64,000 nt of DNA from Helicobacter pylori (GTDB taxonomy: Bacteria; Campylobacterota; Campylobacteria; Campylobacterales; Helicobacteraceae): NCBI RefSeq assembly GCF_016755635.1, contig NZ_CP051500.1:1302001-1366000 (forward strand), read 5' to 3'. The notes under the pieces were generated by a model, which was not told the DNA's origin, made no database searches, and saw nothing but the letters and a program-made list of their open reading frames with translations. Both the position numbers and the translations under genes were made by a program. The first letter of the stretch is position 1. The number at the start of each line of letters is the position of its first letter. Shown here in pieces: positions 27,616 through 37,700 of this stretch.

Positions 27616-27729
27616 TTATCCTTGTCTTTGTTTGTGTTTAGGGGTAGCGCAGATCACTCTAATAACGCCCCTTCTTTTAATGATTTTGCACTTATCGCAC
27701 ATCTTTTTCACTGATGGCCTGACTTTCAT
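27616..27729 (-). CDS. rpmJ: 50S ribosomal protein L36
   Basis: This 37-codon gene on the minus strand encodes [20 protein letters not shown] plus [17 protein letters not shown]. It is the zinc-ribbon C+ form of L36, with ligands in CDKC, the later Cys in ICATP and His in PKHKQ. GGAGAAAA precedes the ATG. It lies in the conserved place between infA and rpsM. Confidence 0.95.
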
Positions 27730-27807
27730 GATTTTTCTCCTTTGAAAAAATTAGGCACTACTAAAAACTTTTATACTAACATATTTTCATTGAAATAACC
27801 CTTAAAT

Positions 27808-28026
27808 TCATTTATATCTAAAAGTTATCCGACCCTTGTCTAAGCTATAGGGCGTAAGCTCTAGCTTGACCCTATCGCCTAAAGCAATCCTAATATAGTG
27901 CATGCGCATCTTTCCAGAAATACGGCACAACACCACATGCTTATTGTCTAACTCCACCTTAAAAGTAGCGTTAGGCAACGCCTCAATCACTTTCCCATCC
28001 ACTTCTATAACATCATCTCTTGCCAT
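27808..28026 (-). CDS. infA: Translation initiation factor IF-1
   Basis: IF-1 here is a 72-residue S1-like OB fold beginning [20 protein letters not shown], with [17 protein letters not shown] and a GRITFRYK end. It blocks the A site during initiation. The start overlaps the map stop by 1 bp, and a 78-bp spacer separates it from rpmJ. Confidence 0.97.
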   Translation of the reverse strand: MARDDVIEVDGKVIEALPNATFKVELDNKHVVLCRISGKMRMHYIRIALGDRVKLELTPYSLDKGRITFRYK

Positions 28027-28787
28027 TAACGCTCCGTAAGAATCACTGCTTTATTGCCAACTATGGCGATAGTATGCTCATGGTGGCTTGTGTTAAGCCC
28101 ATCCACTGAAACCACGCTCCACTTATCCGCTAGTATTTTAGGCTCGCCCTGTTTTTGACACACCATAGGCTCTAAGCAAAACACCATGCCCTCTTTGATT
28201 TTAGGACCGCTATTAGCTTTGACGCCTTTTTCTAGGTAGTTGGGGATTTCTGGCTCTTCATGGGGTTTTTTACCAATGCCATGCCCGCAAAATCCTTTCA
28301 AAGGCACAAAGCCCCTTTCTGTAATAGCGCCCTCTAAAATCTGACTCAACTCCTTAAAATGCATGCCCACTCTAATTGAATTAATGGCATGCATCAAGCT
28401 CTCTTTGGAGCAAGCGAGCAATTTTTCATCTTGCGGGCTTATCGCGCCTATGGGAAGCGTGAGAGCTGAATCGCCATAATAGCCATCCACCTCCACCCCC
28501 AAATCCAAGCCTATAATATCCCCTTCTCGTAAAACATAATCCGTAGGAATGCCATGAATAACCACCTCATTTAAGGACATGCACACAGAGTTGGGGAATC
28601 CATACAGCCCCTTAAAAGCCGGCCTGGCATGAGAGGATTTGATAAAATCTTCAGCCATTTTATCCAGCTCTAAAAGTGAAACCCCAGGCCTCACTTCTCG
28701 CTCTAAAAGGGCTAACGCTTGAGCGGTCAATTCCCCGGCTTTTCTTAGAGCTTTGATTTCTTTTGGGCTTTTAATAGAGATTGCCAT
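28026..28787 (-). CDS. map: Methionine aminopeptidase, type I
   Basis: The enzyme removes initiator methionine from nascent proteins. It has 253 residues in the pita-bread fold. Metal ligands appear in [17 protein letters not shown] (two Asp), the histidine in [20 protein letters not shown], and the glutamates in MVFCLEPMV and the last domain (HEHTIAIVG). It abuts secY (1-bp overlap) and infA. adk, often found here in other bacteria, is absent. Confidence 0.96.
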   Translation of the reverse strand: MAISIKSPKEIKALRKAGELTAQALALLEREVRPGVSLLELDKMAEDFIKSSHARPAFKGLYGFPNSVCMSLNEVVIHGIPTDYVLREGDIIGLDLGVEVDGYYGDSALTLPIGAISPQDEKLLACSKESLMHAINSIRVGMHFKELSQILEGAITERGFVPLKGFCGHGIGKKPHEEPEIPNYLEKGVKANSGPKIKEGMVFCLEPMVCQKQGEPKILADKWSVVSVDGLNTSHHEHTIAIVGNKAVILTER

Positions 28788-30049
28788 TAAAAGCCTACCG
28801 CGCTTAAAGTTTTATACTTGCTCATATAAATTTGCGCTTCAATCTTTTTCATGGTGTCAATAGCGACTTGAACCACAATCAGCACCGCTGTGCCTCCAAA
28901 GTAAAAAGGCACGCCCATAGCCTTAACCAAAATCCAAGGCACGGTAGAAATGAGCGCTAAATACAATGAACCCCACAAAGTGAGCTTACTCGCTACAGAA
29001 TTTAAAAACGATGAAGTCCCCTCTCCAGGCCTAAGCCCTGGAATATACCCACCATTACGCCTCAAATTATCCGCAATATCCTTAGAATTGAACACAATAG
29101 AAGAATAAAAGTAAGCAAAAAAGATGATGAGTAAGAACATCAAAATATTATACGCATACCCTTGCGGGCTTAAAAAATCCGCAACCGCTTGCAAGGTTTT
29201 GTTGCTTGTGGCTTGCTGTAAGATCGTAGAAGGGAATACGAGCAGAGCTGAAGCGAAAATAGGGGGGATCACCCCGCTTAAATTCAACTTAATGGGAATG
29301 TAATTCATGATGCGCTTGTTTTGGTTTTGCATCACCACTTTACGCGCATAAGAAATAGGGATCCTGCGCTCGGCTAATTCCACATAGATGATCGCAAAAA
29401 TCGTCGCTAAAACAATCAGCACAATACCGATGAGCATTAAGATATTAATAACGCCCGTATTGACCAAGTTGAATGTGCCTGAAATAGCTGATGGGATCCC
29501 TGAAACAATCCCGGCAAAAATAATAAGGCTAATCCCATTCCCCACGCCCCTTTGCGTGATTTGCTCCCCTATCCACATGAGCAGCATCGTCCCTGTAAGC
29601 ATAGAAAACGCTGAAACGATCATAAAGACTTGCATATCAATCATGATCGCTCCATTAACTCCTCCGCTAATGCTCCTTAAACCCACTGAAACGCTCACCG
29701 CTTGGATTAGGGTGATTAAAATGGTCAAATAGCGCACGATTTGCATGTATTTTTGCATGCCGTCTCGCTCTTTTTTCATTTTAGCCAGGTTGGGGAAAGT
29801 CGCGCTCAAAAGCTCCATGATAATTGAAGAAGTGATATAGGGCATGATACCCAAAGAGATGATGCTCAAGCGAGAAACCGCATTCCCGCTAAACATGTTA
29901 AACAACCCCAGAGCGTTGTTGGAATTGCTGTCAAAAAAAGCCTTGATCGCTGCTAAATCTACGCCAGGAATGGGGATATAAGCTAAGACTCTGTAGAGAA
30001 ATAAAAAACCCAAAGTGATGAGTATCTTACTAGCAATAGCTTTATTCAT
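28787..30049 (-). CDS. secY: Preprotein translocase subunit SecY
   Basis: The 420-residue, ten-helix channel of the Sec translocon begins MNKAIASKILITLGFLFLYR. Signatures visible are the plug region near residues 40-70 (NMFSGNAVSRLSIISLGIMP), the cytosolic SYARKVVMQNQNKR loop and PGLRPGEGTSSFLN. The C-terminus is short. It is encoded after rplO with a 42-bp gap. Confidence 0.97.
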   Translation of the reverse strand: MNKAIASKILITLGFLFLYRVLAYIPIPGVDLAAIKAFFDSNSNNALGLFNMFSGNAVSRLSIISLGIMPYITSSIIMELLSATFPNLAKMKKERDGMQKYMQIVRYLTILITLIQAVSVSVGLRSISGGVNGAIMIDMQVFMIVSAFSMLTGTMLLMWIGEQITQRGVGNGISLIIFAGIVSGIPSAISGTFNLVNTGVINILMLIGIVLIVLATIFAIIYVELAERRIPISYARKVVMQNQNKRIMNYIPIKLNLSGVIPPIFASALLVFPSTILQQATSNKTLQAVADFLSPQGYAYNILMFLLIIFFAYFYSSIVFNSKDIADNLRRNGGYIPGLRPGEGTSSFLNSVASKLTLWGSLYLALISTVPWILVKAMGVPFYFGGTAVLIVVQVAIDTMKKIEAQIYMSKYKTLSAVGF

Positions 30050-30091
30050 AATAACTTATTCCTCTTAAATCAAGCTGACACAATAAGGGCA

Positions 30092-30493
30092 TTATTTCTG
30101 CCCGCTTGTTTTGATTCTCTCATCTTTAATTTTAGAAGCCAAGTTTTTAGCGTCTTTACCGATCAATTTCACGCCTTCAATATAAAGGGGGAAATGGTGT
30201 AAAGCGCGCAAGCTTGAAAAAGTGATTTCTTCTAAATTTTTAATCGCTTCATTCTTTTCCACATTGATAGAATAGATATGAGAATCTTTAGTCCTAAAAC
30301 CTATTTTAGGCAAACGGCGTTGTAAGGGTTGTTGCCCTCCTTCAAAGCCTCTTTTAGCCTTATAGCCTGTCCTTGCAGTTTGGCCTTTACCGCCCCTTGT
30401 GGCAGTTTTTCCCATGCCGCTTCCTTGACCACGGCCCACTCGTTTGATTTTTTTAACGCTACCTTTAGCCGGTTTTAAATTTTCTAATCCCAT
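30092..30493 (-). CDS. rplO: 50S ribosomal protein L15
   Basis: The 133-residue protein starts [20 protein letters not shown]. The ATG at 30493 is preferred over the one two codons upstream because AAGGA lies 8 nt before it. The glycine-rich N-terminal extension ([20 protein letters not shown]) is typical. It directly follows rpsE: the rpmD (L30) gene expected between them in many bacteria is missing, as in other Campylobacterota. Confidence 0.95.
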   Translation of the reverse strand: MGLENLKPAKGSVKKIKRVGRGQGSGMGKTATRGGKGQTARTGYKAKRGFEGGQQPLQRRLPKIGFRTKDSHIYSINVEKNEAIKNLEEITFSSLRALHHFPLYIEGVKLIGKDAKNLASKIKDERIKTSGQK

Positions 30494-30510
30494 TATCATA
30501 TCCTTTTTAA

Positions 30511-30954
30511 CTACGCCTTGATTTTTGCTAAAGCGTCAAAAGTCGCACGCACCACATTGTAGGGGTTGTTGGAGCCTAAAGATTTGGTGAGAATATCCTT
30601 AATGCCTGCTAATTCCACGATAGGGCGCGTTGAACCCCCAGCAATCACTCCCGTTCCCTCACTTGCCGGTTTGAGTAAAATACGGCTTGCGTTGTATTTA
30701 TGCTCAATATCATGAGCGATAGTCGTGCCTTTAATCGTTACATGGATCAGGTTTTTAAACGCATCATCTACCGCTTTTTTAATCGCATCAGGGACTTCTT
30801 TAGCCTTGCCTAAACCAAAGCCTACAAGCCCATTTTTATTGCCCACAACCACTAAAGCGTTAAAACGAAATCGCCTACCGCCCTTAACCACTTTGGTTAC
30901 ACGGCCAATATTCACAACGACTTCTTGAAACTCTTCTCTGTTAATCTCTTCCAT
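30511..30954 (-). CDS. rpsE: 30S ribosomal protein S5
   Basis: The 147-residue product begins [21 protein letters not shown] start six codons upstream overlaps rplR by 4 bp, but GGAAAGG lies directly before the 30954 ATG. The dsRBD-like domain ([20 protein letters not shown]) and the C-terminal [20 protein letters not shown] are intact. It acts in decoding fidelity. Confidence 0.95.
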
Positions 30955-30968
30955 ACCTTTCCTTTCTG

Positions 30969-31325
30969 TCATAGAGCGATCCCATTCTCTCTCAAGCTTT
31001 CAGCAAACGCTGCCACCACGCCATGATAGAGGTAACCATTCCTGTCATAAACCGCTCGCTCAATCCCTGCTTTTTTCAATTCTTCAGCAAAGAGAGCGCC
31101 TAATTTTTTAGCGTCTTCTTGCGTGCTTTTAAAGCCCATTTTCCTGCCGTCAATATGCGTTATGGTGCTTTGTTTAATATCATCAATCGCTTGCGCATAG
31201 AAATAACGATTCGAACGAAAAACGCTCACCCTAGGCCTTAATTTATCGCCCAAGAGTTTGCTTTTAATCCTTAATTTTCGGCGATCCCTTAAGGCTTTCT
31301 TTTTATACAATGCTTTCGCGTTCAT
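30969..31325 (-). CDS. rplR: 50S ribosomal protein L18
   Basis: The 118-residue 5S rRNA-binding protein begins [20 protein letters not shown] and ends [15 protein letters not shown] at 31325 is chosen over the preceding GTG codon because GGTGGAG sits at the right distance. It lies between rplF and rpsE. Confidence 0.95.
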
Positions 31326-31338
31326 CACTCCACCTTAT

Positions 31339-31875
31339 TTATTTTTTAGCTGTTTTACCAGCTTTTCTAATAATGACTTCATTGCTGTATTTCACACCCT
31401 TGCCTTTGTATGGCTCTGGGGGTCTGAAGCTCCTGATTTCAGCAGCGACTTGCCCTACTTGTTGCTTATCGCTCCCTTTGATAGTGATCGTGTTTTTTTC
31501 CACCACCATTTCAATCCCTGCTGGAATGGGGTATTTCACCGGGTGGCTAAAACCCAAGCTCAAATCCAAAGTTTTATGACCCAAAGCCACCTTATAGCCC
31601 ACGCCATTGACTTCTAAAGTCTTACTGAAACCGGCGCTTAATCCTATTACAATGTTATTCGCTAAAGCCCCATAAGTCCCCCAATAAGCCCTAGACTGCG
31701 CGTCTTCGCCCACAGGCTGGAAGCTCAATTGGTTGTTTTCAAGCGTGATTTTCACGCGGTTGTGAGTTTCTAACTCATGCTTTTCTTTGCTGTTTTTAAA
31801 AAGAAGCTTGCTCCCTTCAACGCTCGCTTGCACAGAGCTTGGAATTTCAATGATTCTTTTCCCAATTCTTGACAT
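31339..31875 (-). CDS. rplF: 50S ribosomal protein L6
   Basis: The 178-residue product starts [21 protein letters not shown] longer frame upstream overlaps rpsH and adds a non-conserved lead. The two tandem L6 domains and the C-terminal signature [20 protein letters not shown] are present. It binds 23S rRNA near the sarcin-ricin loop. Confidence 0.95.
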   Translation of the reverse strand: MSRIGKRIIEIPSSVQASVEGSKLLFKNSKEKHELETHNRVKITLENNQLSFQPVGEDAQSRAYWGTYGALANNIVIGLSAGFSKTLEVNGVGYKVALGHKTLDLSLGFSHPVKYPIPAGIEMVVEKNTITIKGSDKQQVGQVAAEIRSFRPPEPYKGKGVKYSNEVIIRKAGKTAKK

Positions 31876-31885
31876 TTCTAATCCT

Positions 31886-32281
31886 TTACCAAATGCTGCA
31901 AAGCACTTCGCCACCGACATTCTGTCTGTAAGCTTCTTCGTTAGTGATCACACCCTTAGAAGTGCTTACCACAATCACGCCATAGCCATTTTTAAAGCGC
32001 TTCAACTCGTTTTTTTGCTTATACACACGACGACCGGGCTTGCTTAAGCGCTTCACTTCGCTGATTTTTGAATGCCCTTTTTCATCATAAGCCAATTGCA
32101 CATAAACCGATTGTTTCTTGTCTTTATCTTTGACATTGAAATCTTTAATGAAACCCTTTTCTTTAAAAATCTCTAAGATAGAAACCACGATCTTTGCGTA
32201 ATAAAGCTGTGTGAATTCTAAGCGGCGCATAGAAGCGTTTCTCAAACGAGTTAATGAATCTGCAATTATATCATTTACCAT
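31886..32281 (-). CDS. rpsH: 30S ribosomal protein S8
   Basis: The 131-residue 16S rRNA central-domain binder begins [20 protein letters not shown] and ends in the signature [20 protein letters not shown] with [11 protein letters not shown]. It is tightly packed between rpsN and rplF. Confidence 0.97.
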   Translation of the reverse strand: MVNDIIADSLTRLRNASMRRLEFTQLYYAKIVVSILEIFKEKGFIKDFNVKDKDKKQSVYVQLAYDEKGHSKISEVKRLSKPGRRVYKQKNELKRFKNGYGVIVVSTSKGVITNEEAYRQNVGGEVLCSIW

Positions 32282-32290
32282 ATCTTATCC

Positions 32291-32476
32291 TTACCAACTG
32301 GCTTTTCTCAAGCCTGGGATGAGTCCCTCACTGCCCATTTTTCTAAGGCACACCCTACAAAGCCCAAAATCCCTATAAACCGAATGAGGTCTCCCACAAA
32401 TGCGGCATCTGGTATAAGCCCTTACTTGGAATTTTGGTTTCCTTTGAGCCTTTGCTATCATTGATTTTTTAGCCAT
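32291..32476 (-). CDS. rpsN: 30S ribosomal protein S14, zinc-binding type
   Basis: This 61-residue short zinc (type Z) form of S14 carries the ligands CRIC and CRVC in [20 protein letters not shown]. The C-terminus [14 protein letters not shown] is typical. It lies between rplE and rpsH. Confidence 0.97.
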   Translation of the reverse strand: MAKKSMIAKAQRKPKFQVRAYTRCRICGRPHSVYRDFGLCRVCLRKMGSEGLIPGLRKASW

Positions 32477-32485
32477 ATTAACCCC

Positions 32486-33031
32486 TTATCTCACTTTTGC
32501 AAAAGGCAATCCAAGCAATTCTAACAACTTGAACGCTTCTTTATCGTTGTCCGTAGAAGTTACCATAGTGATGTTCATGCCATGACTGACCATAATATCA
32601 TCATAAACCACTTCCGGGAAAATCAACTGCTCATTGATCCCAAAGGTGTAATTCCCACGCCCATCAAAACCATTTCGTGAAATCCCTCTAAAGTCTTTCA
32701 CTCTGGGTAACGAAATCACAATCAGCTTTTCTAAGAAATTATACATGCGTTTATTCCTTAAGGTAACTTTCGCCCCTACCGCCATGCCTTCTCTGATCTT
32801 AAAGCCTGCAACGGATTTTTTCGCTTTAGTGATAACCGCTTTTTGCCCTGCAATCAAAGAAATCGTTTGCGCGATATTTTGCATGATTTTCATGTCTTTT
32901 GCATGAGCCCCAGCGCCCACGCTGATAACGATTTTTTCTAGCTTGGGTAAAAGCATGGGGTTTTTGATGTCTAATTCTTGAGCGAGTTTTGCCCTCACTT
33001 CATTTTGATAAAATTGTTTCAAACCAAACAT
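32486..33031 (-). CDS. rplE: 50S ribosomal protein L5
   Basis: The 181-residue central protuberance protein that binds 5S rRNA contains the signature [20 protein letters not shown], the [20 protein letters not shown] segment and [14 protein letters not shown]. It follows rplX by 12 bp. Confidence 0.97.
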   Translation of the reverse strand: MFGLKQFYQNEVRAKLAQELDIKNPMLLPKLEKIVISVGAGAHAKDMKIMQNIAQTISLIAGQKAVITKAKKSVAGFKIREGMAVGAKVTLRNKRMYNFLEKLIVISLPRVKDFRGISRNGFDGRGNYTFGINEQLIFPEVVYDDIMVSHGMNITMVTSTDNDKEAFKLLELLGLPFAKVR

Positions 33032-33043
33032 GTATCCAACTCC

Positions 33044-33265
33044 TTAGGCTTTCTTCACATTGGAAATGTGCATGGGCTTTTCTTTTTTAATAAAGCCCCC
33101 TTTAGGGTTATCATCAGTAGGTTTAATCGCTTTTTTCACCACCTTACACCCTTCAACAACCACTTGAGAAGTCTTAGGCAACACCGCTAAAACCTTAGCG
33201 ACCTTACCCTTATCGTCTCCTGCAATGACTTTCACCATGTCATTTTTTTTGATTTCGCTTTTCAT
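33044..33265 (-). CDS. rplX: 50S ribosomal protein L24
   Basis: The 73-residue assembly initiator has a KOW motif ([20 protein letters not shown]). It is shorter than the E. coli protein (104) because the C-terminal tail is reduced, as is usual in this group. The start overlaps rplN by 1 bp. Confidence 0.95.
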   Translation of the reverse strand: MKSEIKKNDMVKVIAGDDKGKVAKVLAVLPKTSQVVVEGCKVVKKAIKPTDDNPKGGFIKKEKPMHISNVKKA

Positions 33266-33633
33266 TATACAACCTCCGGCGCTAGAGAAATAATTTTCAT
33301 GAAATTAGCGTAACGCACTTCTCGGCTCACTGGCCCAAAAATCCTTGTGCCAACAGGATCTTTTTTAGCGTCCAAAATCACTGCTGCATTGTCATCAAAA
33401 CGCACTAAAGAACCATTTTTCCTTTGAATTTCTTTTTTCGTTCTCACCACAACGGCTTTGACCACTTGACCGCGTTTCACCTTGCCATTAGGGATAGCTT
33501 TTTTCACGGAAGCCACGATCACGCTACCCACGCTCGCATAGCGTTTATGACTGCCTCCTAACACCTTAATGCACATGATTTCTTTCGCGCCGCTATTGTC
33601 AGCGACATTCAATCTTGTAAAACTCTGTATCAT
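33265..33633 (-). CDS. rplN: 50S ribosomal protein L14
   Basis: The 122-residue beta-barrel protein starts [20 protein letters not shown]. The signature [20 protein letters not shown] and the C-terminal [20 protein letters not shown] are intact. It is separated from rpsQ by 2 bp. Confidence 0.97.
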   Translation of the reverse strand: MIQSFTRLNVADNSGAKEIMCIKVLGGSHKRYASVGSVIVASVKKAIPNGKVKRGQVVKAVVVRTKKEIQRKNGSLVRFDDNAAVILDAKKDPVGTRIFGPVSREVRYANFMKIISLAPEVV

Positions 33634-33635
33634 GC

Positions 33636-33896
33636 TTATACTCCCACTACTAAAATTTCTTTAAGCGTGAAGGACTTGGTTTTAGAAAGCGGTCTGCACT
33701 CAATCGCGCTCACAAAATCCCCTACTTTCACCTGATTGTTTTCATCATGGATGGTGTATTTTTTGAACTTTTTAACAATCTTGCGGTATTTTTCATGCAC
33801 CACTTTTCTTTCCACAAGAATCACAGCGCTTTTTTCAGCAAACTTGCTGATAACCTTGCCTTGCACCAGCCTTTTATGCGGCTCTTTCGTATTCAT
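33636..33896 (-). CDS. rpsQ: 30S ribosomal protein S17
   Basis: The 86-residue OB-fold 16S rRNA binder contains [20 protein letters not shown] and the [20 protein letters not shown] signature, and ends in LKEILVVGV. Confidence 0.96.
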
Positions 33897-33909
33897 TGCT
33901 TACCCTTTT

Positions 33910-34110
33910 TTACTCAACGCTAGAAGAATAATATGCATTAATGGCCGTGTTAATGCGAGCGATATTTCTTCTGGCTTTCTTAATCTCGTTAGGATTACTC
34001 AATTGCATAGCCTTTAACTTAACGCGCAACTCAAAAAGCTCCGCTTTCTTAGCATGCAACAACTCTTCTAATTCCTTGATACTCTTATCTTTCAATTCAG
34101 TATATTTCAT
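33910..34110 (-). CDS. rpmC: 50S ribosomal protein L29
   Basis: The 66-residue helical-hairpin protein at the tunnel exit starts [24 protein letters not shown] four codons upstream is possible, but GAGAGCG precedes the ATG. The conserved [14 protein letters not shown] end is present. Its start lies inside the 3' end of rplP (14-bp overlap). Confidence 0.94.
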   Translation of the reverse strand: MKYTELKDKSIKELEELLHAKKAELFELRVKLKAMQLSNPNEIKKARRNIARINTAINAYYSSSVE

Positions 34111-34522
34111 TTTCGCTCTCACAAGTTACAATTTTGGTTTTAAAAGGAAGTTTGCTCTGAGCTAACGCTAAAGCTTCTCTCGCTAGTCCTTCTTCAATGC
34201 CTAGCATTTCATAAACGATTCTGCCCGGCTTGATATTCATCACCCATTTTTCCACAGAGCCTTTACCTTTACCCATCCTGGTTTCTAAAGGCTTAGCGGT
34301 CAAAGGCTTATCGGGAAATACTCTAATCCACACCTTACCCGCTCTTTTAATGTGCCTTGTCATGGCCACCCTTGCGGATTCAATCTGGCGTGAATCAATC
34401 CTCCCATGCTCTATGGCTTTAATCGCAATATCCCCAAACGCAATGGAGTTACCACGATGGGCTTTCCCACGATTGCGCCCTTTCATTTGCTTTCTGTATT
34501 TTGTTCTTTTTGGCATTAACAT
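34097..34522 (-). CDS. rplP: 50S ribosomal protein L16
   Basis: The 141-residue protein near the A-site tRNA elbow begins [20 protein letters not shown]. The signatures [20 protein letters not shown] and [20 protein letters not shown] are visible. rpsC lies 2 bp upstream. Confidence 0.97.
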   Translation of the reverse strand: MLMPKRTKYRKQMKGRNRGKAHRGNSIAFGDIAIKAIEHGRIDSRQIESARVAMTRHIKRAGKVWIRVFPDKPLTAKPLETRMGKGKGSVEKWVMNIKPGRIVYEMLGIEEGLAREALALAQSKLPFKTKIVTCESENEIY

Positions 34523-34524
34523 GA

Positions 34525-35229
34525 TTATTGCCTCCCTCTTCTGCTTCTTCTAGGCTCTCTTTCTTCTTTAGCCTCTTCTTTTTTCTCAAATTGGATGCCT
34601 TTTTGCAAAACTTCCCCTTTGAAAATCCACACTTTCACGCCAATAATACCATATACCGTCATCGCTTCAGCAAAGCCATAATCAATCTTAGCCCTTAAGG
34701 TGTGTAAAGGAACGCGCCCTTCCATATACCATTCGGTGCGAGCGATTTCAGCCCCTGCTAAACGGCCAGAAACGCGCACCTTGATCCCTTTAGCGCCGGA
34801 TTTTAACGCCGCTTGCATGACCTTTTTCATCGCGCGGCGGAAAGCGACCCTTTTTTCTAGCTGGGTGGCTACATTTTCTGCGGCTAATTGGGCGTCAGCT
34901 TGGGGGCGTTTGACTTCTTTAATATTAATGGAGACTTCTTTTTTGATGAGCGTTTTTAGGCCTTCTTTGACTTTTTCAATATCCACGCCTTTTTTACCAA
35001 TGATAAGCCCTGGGCGAGCCGCTACGACCGTAACGCGCAGTTTTTTAGCCGCTCTTTCAATCACAATCTCGCTCACGCCAGCGTAATAAAGCTCTTTTTT
35101 AAGGAATTTCCTGATCTTATTGTCTTCATCAATATTGCTTGGAGCGGTGCGAGCGCTAGGGAACCATCTGGAAGTCCAATTCCTATTAATACCTAATCTT
35201 AAACCTACCGGATTAACTTTTTGTCCCAT
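34525..35229 (-). CDS. rpsC: 30S ribosomal protein S3
   Basis: The 234-residue protein begins [20 protein letters not shown]. The KH domain motif [19 protein letters not shown] and the C-terminal domain [20 protein letters not shown] are present. A charged tail ([14 protein letters not shown]) follows. It forms part of the mRNA entry helicase. Confidence 0.97.
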   Translation of the reverse strand: MGQKVNPVGLRLGINRNWTSRWFPSARTAPSNIDEDNKIRKFLKKELYYAGVSEIVIERAAKKLRVTVVAARPGLIIGKKGVDIEKVKEGLKTLIKKEVSINIKEVKRPQADAQLAAENVATQLEKRVAFRRAMKKVMQAALKSGAKGIKVRVSGRLAGAEIARTEWYMEGRVPLHTLRAKIDYGFAEAMTVYGIIGVKVWIFKGEVLQKGIQFEKKEEAKEEREPRRSRRGRQ

Positions 35230-35232
35230 GCC

Positions 35233-35601
35233 CTACTTACCTTCTGCTTGATTTTTTTTATGGCTTTTAGAAGATTTCATTTCTTTCCCTTCTGCTACTT
35301 CTACGAATACATGAGATGTTGGCTTTCTAATAGCTGTGGCTCTGCCTTTAGCCCTTGGAATGGAGCGCCTAAGCACAGGACCAGCATCCACTCTGCAAGA
35401 AACAATCAGAGCGCTCTTGGCGTCTAAAGAGCCGTTAGCGACCGCAGAAGCCACCACTTTTGAAAGCACTCTGGCCGCTTTATTGGGCGTAAACTCCAAA
35501 CTAGCGATCGCTAATTCAGCGTTCATGCCTTGAATCTGTCTTGCAATCAATCTGGCTTTAGTAGGAGATAACCGCACAAATCTTAATAACGCTTTGCTCA
35601 T
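35233..35601 (-). CDS. rplV: 50S ribosomal protein L22
   Basis: The 122-residue tunnel-wall protein begins [20 protein letters not shown]. The beta-hairpin region [20 protein letters not shown] is the part that reaches the peptide exit tunnel. It is bounded by rpsS (9 bp) and rpsC (3 bp). Confidence 0.97.
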   Translation of the reverse strand: MSKALLRFVRLSPTKARLIARQIQGMNAELAIASLEFTPNKAARVLSKVVASAVANGSLDAKSALIVSCRVDAGPVLRRSIPRAKGRATAIRKPTSHVFVEVAEGKEMKSSKSHKKNQAEGK

Positions 35602-35610
35602 TCTGCCCCC

Positions 35611-35892
35611 TTACTTGCCAATCTTTTTTTGGACACTGCCTTTGTGCCCTTTAAAAGTTCTTGTAGGAGCGAATTCCCCTAACTTATAACCCACATGGTT
35701 TTCTGTGATATACACAGGGACAAAAACCCTTCCGTTATGCACATTATAAGTAAAACCAATCATTTCAGGCAAAATGGTGCTTCTTCTAGACCATGTTTTA
35801 ATCGGGCGGTTATCCTTACCCTCTTTTGCCTTGAGCGTTTTTTTCATCAAGTGGTCGTCTATAAAAGGACCCTTTTTAATTGACCTAGACAT
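35611..35892 (-). CDS. rpsS: 30S ribosomal protein S19
   Basis: The 93-residue head protein begins [20 protein letters not shown] and carries the signature [20 protein letters not shown]. It follows rplB by 11 bp. Confidence 0.97.
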
Positions 35893-35903
35893 TCTTTAAC
35901 CCT

Positions 35904-36731
35904 TTATTTATGTTTCTTTCTGGAAATGATGAGCTTGTCGCTAGCTTTTTTCTTTCTCGTTTTATAGCCCTTAGCTGGAGTGCCCCAAGGCGATACAGGA
36001 TGACCGCTTGTCCCTGTTTTACCCTCACCCCCACCATGCGGGTGATCCACTGGGTTCATCGCACTACCACGAGTTTGTGGGCGAATGCCTCTGTGGCGGT
36101 TACGCCCTGCCTTACCGATAGAGACATTGATAAAATCCTCATTCCCTACCACGCCAACACTCGCCATGCATTCGCTTAAAATGTAGCGCATTTCAGAGCT
36201 TGGCATCCTAAGAATGGTGTATTTATTTTCCCTACCCATGATTTGAGCGCTCATCCCAGCGCTTCTGGCTAATTGCCCACCAGCCCCCGGATGCATTTCA
36301 ATATTATGCACCACCGTTCCTATAGGGATATTTTTCAACTTCATCGCAAAGCCCACTTTAATATCCAAACCGCCTTCAGCAGCGATAACGCTATCGCCCA
36401 CTTTCAAACCGCTTGGCTGTAAAATATAGCGTTTGTCCCCATCAGATAGACTACAAGAGCGATGCGCGCGTTTCTGTAAGGATCATACTCAATCGCAGCC
36501 ACTTTCCCTTCAATGTTGTATTTGTTGCGTTGAAATCAATAATGCGATAGAGTTTTTTAGCCCCTCTCTCTTTGTGGCGGCTGGTGATGCGCCCGTTATT
36601 GTTTCTCCCTGCTGTTGCTTTAAGCTTAGTGAGTAAGCCTTTGACACTGCTTTTTGCGGTAATGTCTTTAGAGTCCAACACCGACATGAAGCGTCTGCTT
36701 GGGGGTAGGGCTTATAAGTTTTAATCGCCAT
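35904..36731 (-). CDS. rplB: 50S ribosomal protein L2, frame broken by three single-base deletions
   Basis: The gene runs from ATG at 36731 (MAIKTYKPY) to the stop at 35904, but its frame is interrupted three times. One base is lost near 36705 (frame resumes at [19 protein letters not shown]), one near 36530 after RIIDF, and one near 36445 before [17 protein letters not shown]. The three losses sum to -3, so the last 170 codons are in frame again and intact, including the peptidyl-transferase-centre motif [17 protein letters not shown]2 is essential, so these are most likely sequencing errors and the real product is ~276 residues. Confidence 0.9.
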
Positions 36732-36746
36732 AACGCTTTCTCCTTT

Positions 36747-37028
36747 CTACGCGCCAAGGGCGGCAATGCTAGCGCCCTCTGGAACTTTCACATAAAATTT
36801 CTTAAACGACTTTCTTTGTCCAAGCTTCCCTCTAAAGCGTTTCACCTTACCTTCTTGCTTCAAAGAATTGATTTTCAAAGGCTCAAAGCCAAAGTAAGTT
36901 TTAAACACTTCTTTGAGCTGGTTTTTAGTTACATTTTGAGCCGTTTGGACCACTAAAACACCTTTTTCTTGCAATCCTAATGACTTTTCAGTGTAAAGAA
37001 TTGACTTTATATCCATGATGTCTGCCAT
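36747..37028 (-). CDS. rplW: 50S ribosomal protein L23
   Basis: The 93-residue tunnel-exit protein that docks trigger factor and SRP begins [20 protein letters not shown]. The conserved [18 protein letters not shown] and [20 protein letters not shown] segments are intact. It lies in the middle of the indel-rich stretch but is itself undamaged. Confidence 0.95.
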   Translation of the reverse strand: MADIMDIKSILYTEKSLGLQEKGVLVVQTAQNVTKNQLKEVFKTYFGFEPLKINSLKQEGKVKRFRGKLGQRKSFKKFYVKVPEGASIAALGA

Positions 37029-37031
37029 TTT

Positions 37032-37679
37032 TTACTCCTCTGTCTTATCTTGCACCACATGCTGAAACGCTGCTTCTTCCATCACCACAGAGCTAAACGC
37101 CGCTAAAAGATAAGCGTTTAACTCGCTCACATCAACAATAAGGCATTTTTTAAGGTTACTAAAGGCTAACTCGGTGTATTCGTCCATGTTCATGCACACA
37201 AACAAAGTGTCTCGTTGCTCTAAAGCCTGGAACATTTGGTTGGCTTCTTTAGTCAAATGCTTTCTTTTGTTGTCTTCAACCACGCCTTTTATAGCGATTT
37301 TTTCCACCACAAAAAGCTTGTTCGCTTGCGCTTTTTCTTCTAAAGCGTATTCTAAAGCCAGGCGTTTTTGTTTTTTATTGATCTTAAGGTTGTAGTTGCG
37401 CTTATTCGTAGCCCCATGAGAGACACCCCCACCCACAAACACAGGCGAAGTGATGCTCCCTGCTCTGGCTCTTCCGCCCCCTTTTTGCGCCCAAGGCTTC
37501 CTACCGCCCCGCTCACTTCAGCGCGGTTTTTACTTTTTAGCGGTATTAGCGCGTGCAGAAGATAAATAATGTTTCACATAAAGATAGAGGTTATGGCTGT
37601 TGATACCCTCATATCTTTTAGGTAACTCCACGCTACCCTTTTCTTTCAAATGGCTGTCTAAAACGATGGCCTTACTCAT
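37032..37679 (-). CDS. rplD: 50S ribosomal protein L4, frame disturbed by two compensating indels
   Basis: ATG at 37679 begins [20 protein letters not shown]. An extra base in a T5 run (37534-37538; T4 expected) shifts the frame after NTAK, and one base missing in the C4 run at 37507-37510 restores it after EVSGG. From [20 protein letters not shown] to the end the frame is intact. Repaired length is 215 residues. The [18 protein letters not shown] region is the tunnel-lining loop. Homopolymer indels in an essential gene point to sequence error. Confidence 0.9.
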
Positions 37680-37700
37680 ATCAAACCCTTTATATTATAT

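Noticed and set aside
36451..36731. rplB as a true pseudogene with two short overlapping ORFs
   Set aside because: L2 is essential, the indels cluster with others in rplC and rplD and sum to a multiple of three, so sequence error is far more likely.
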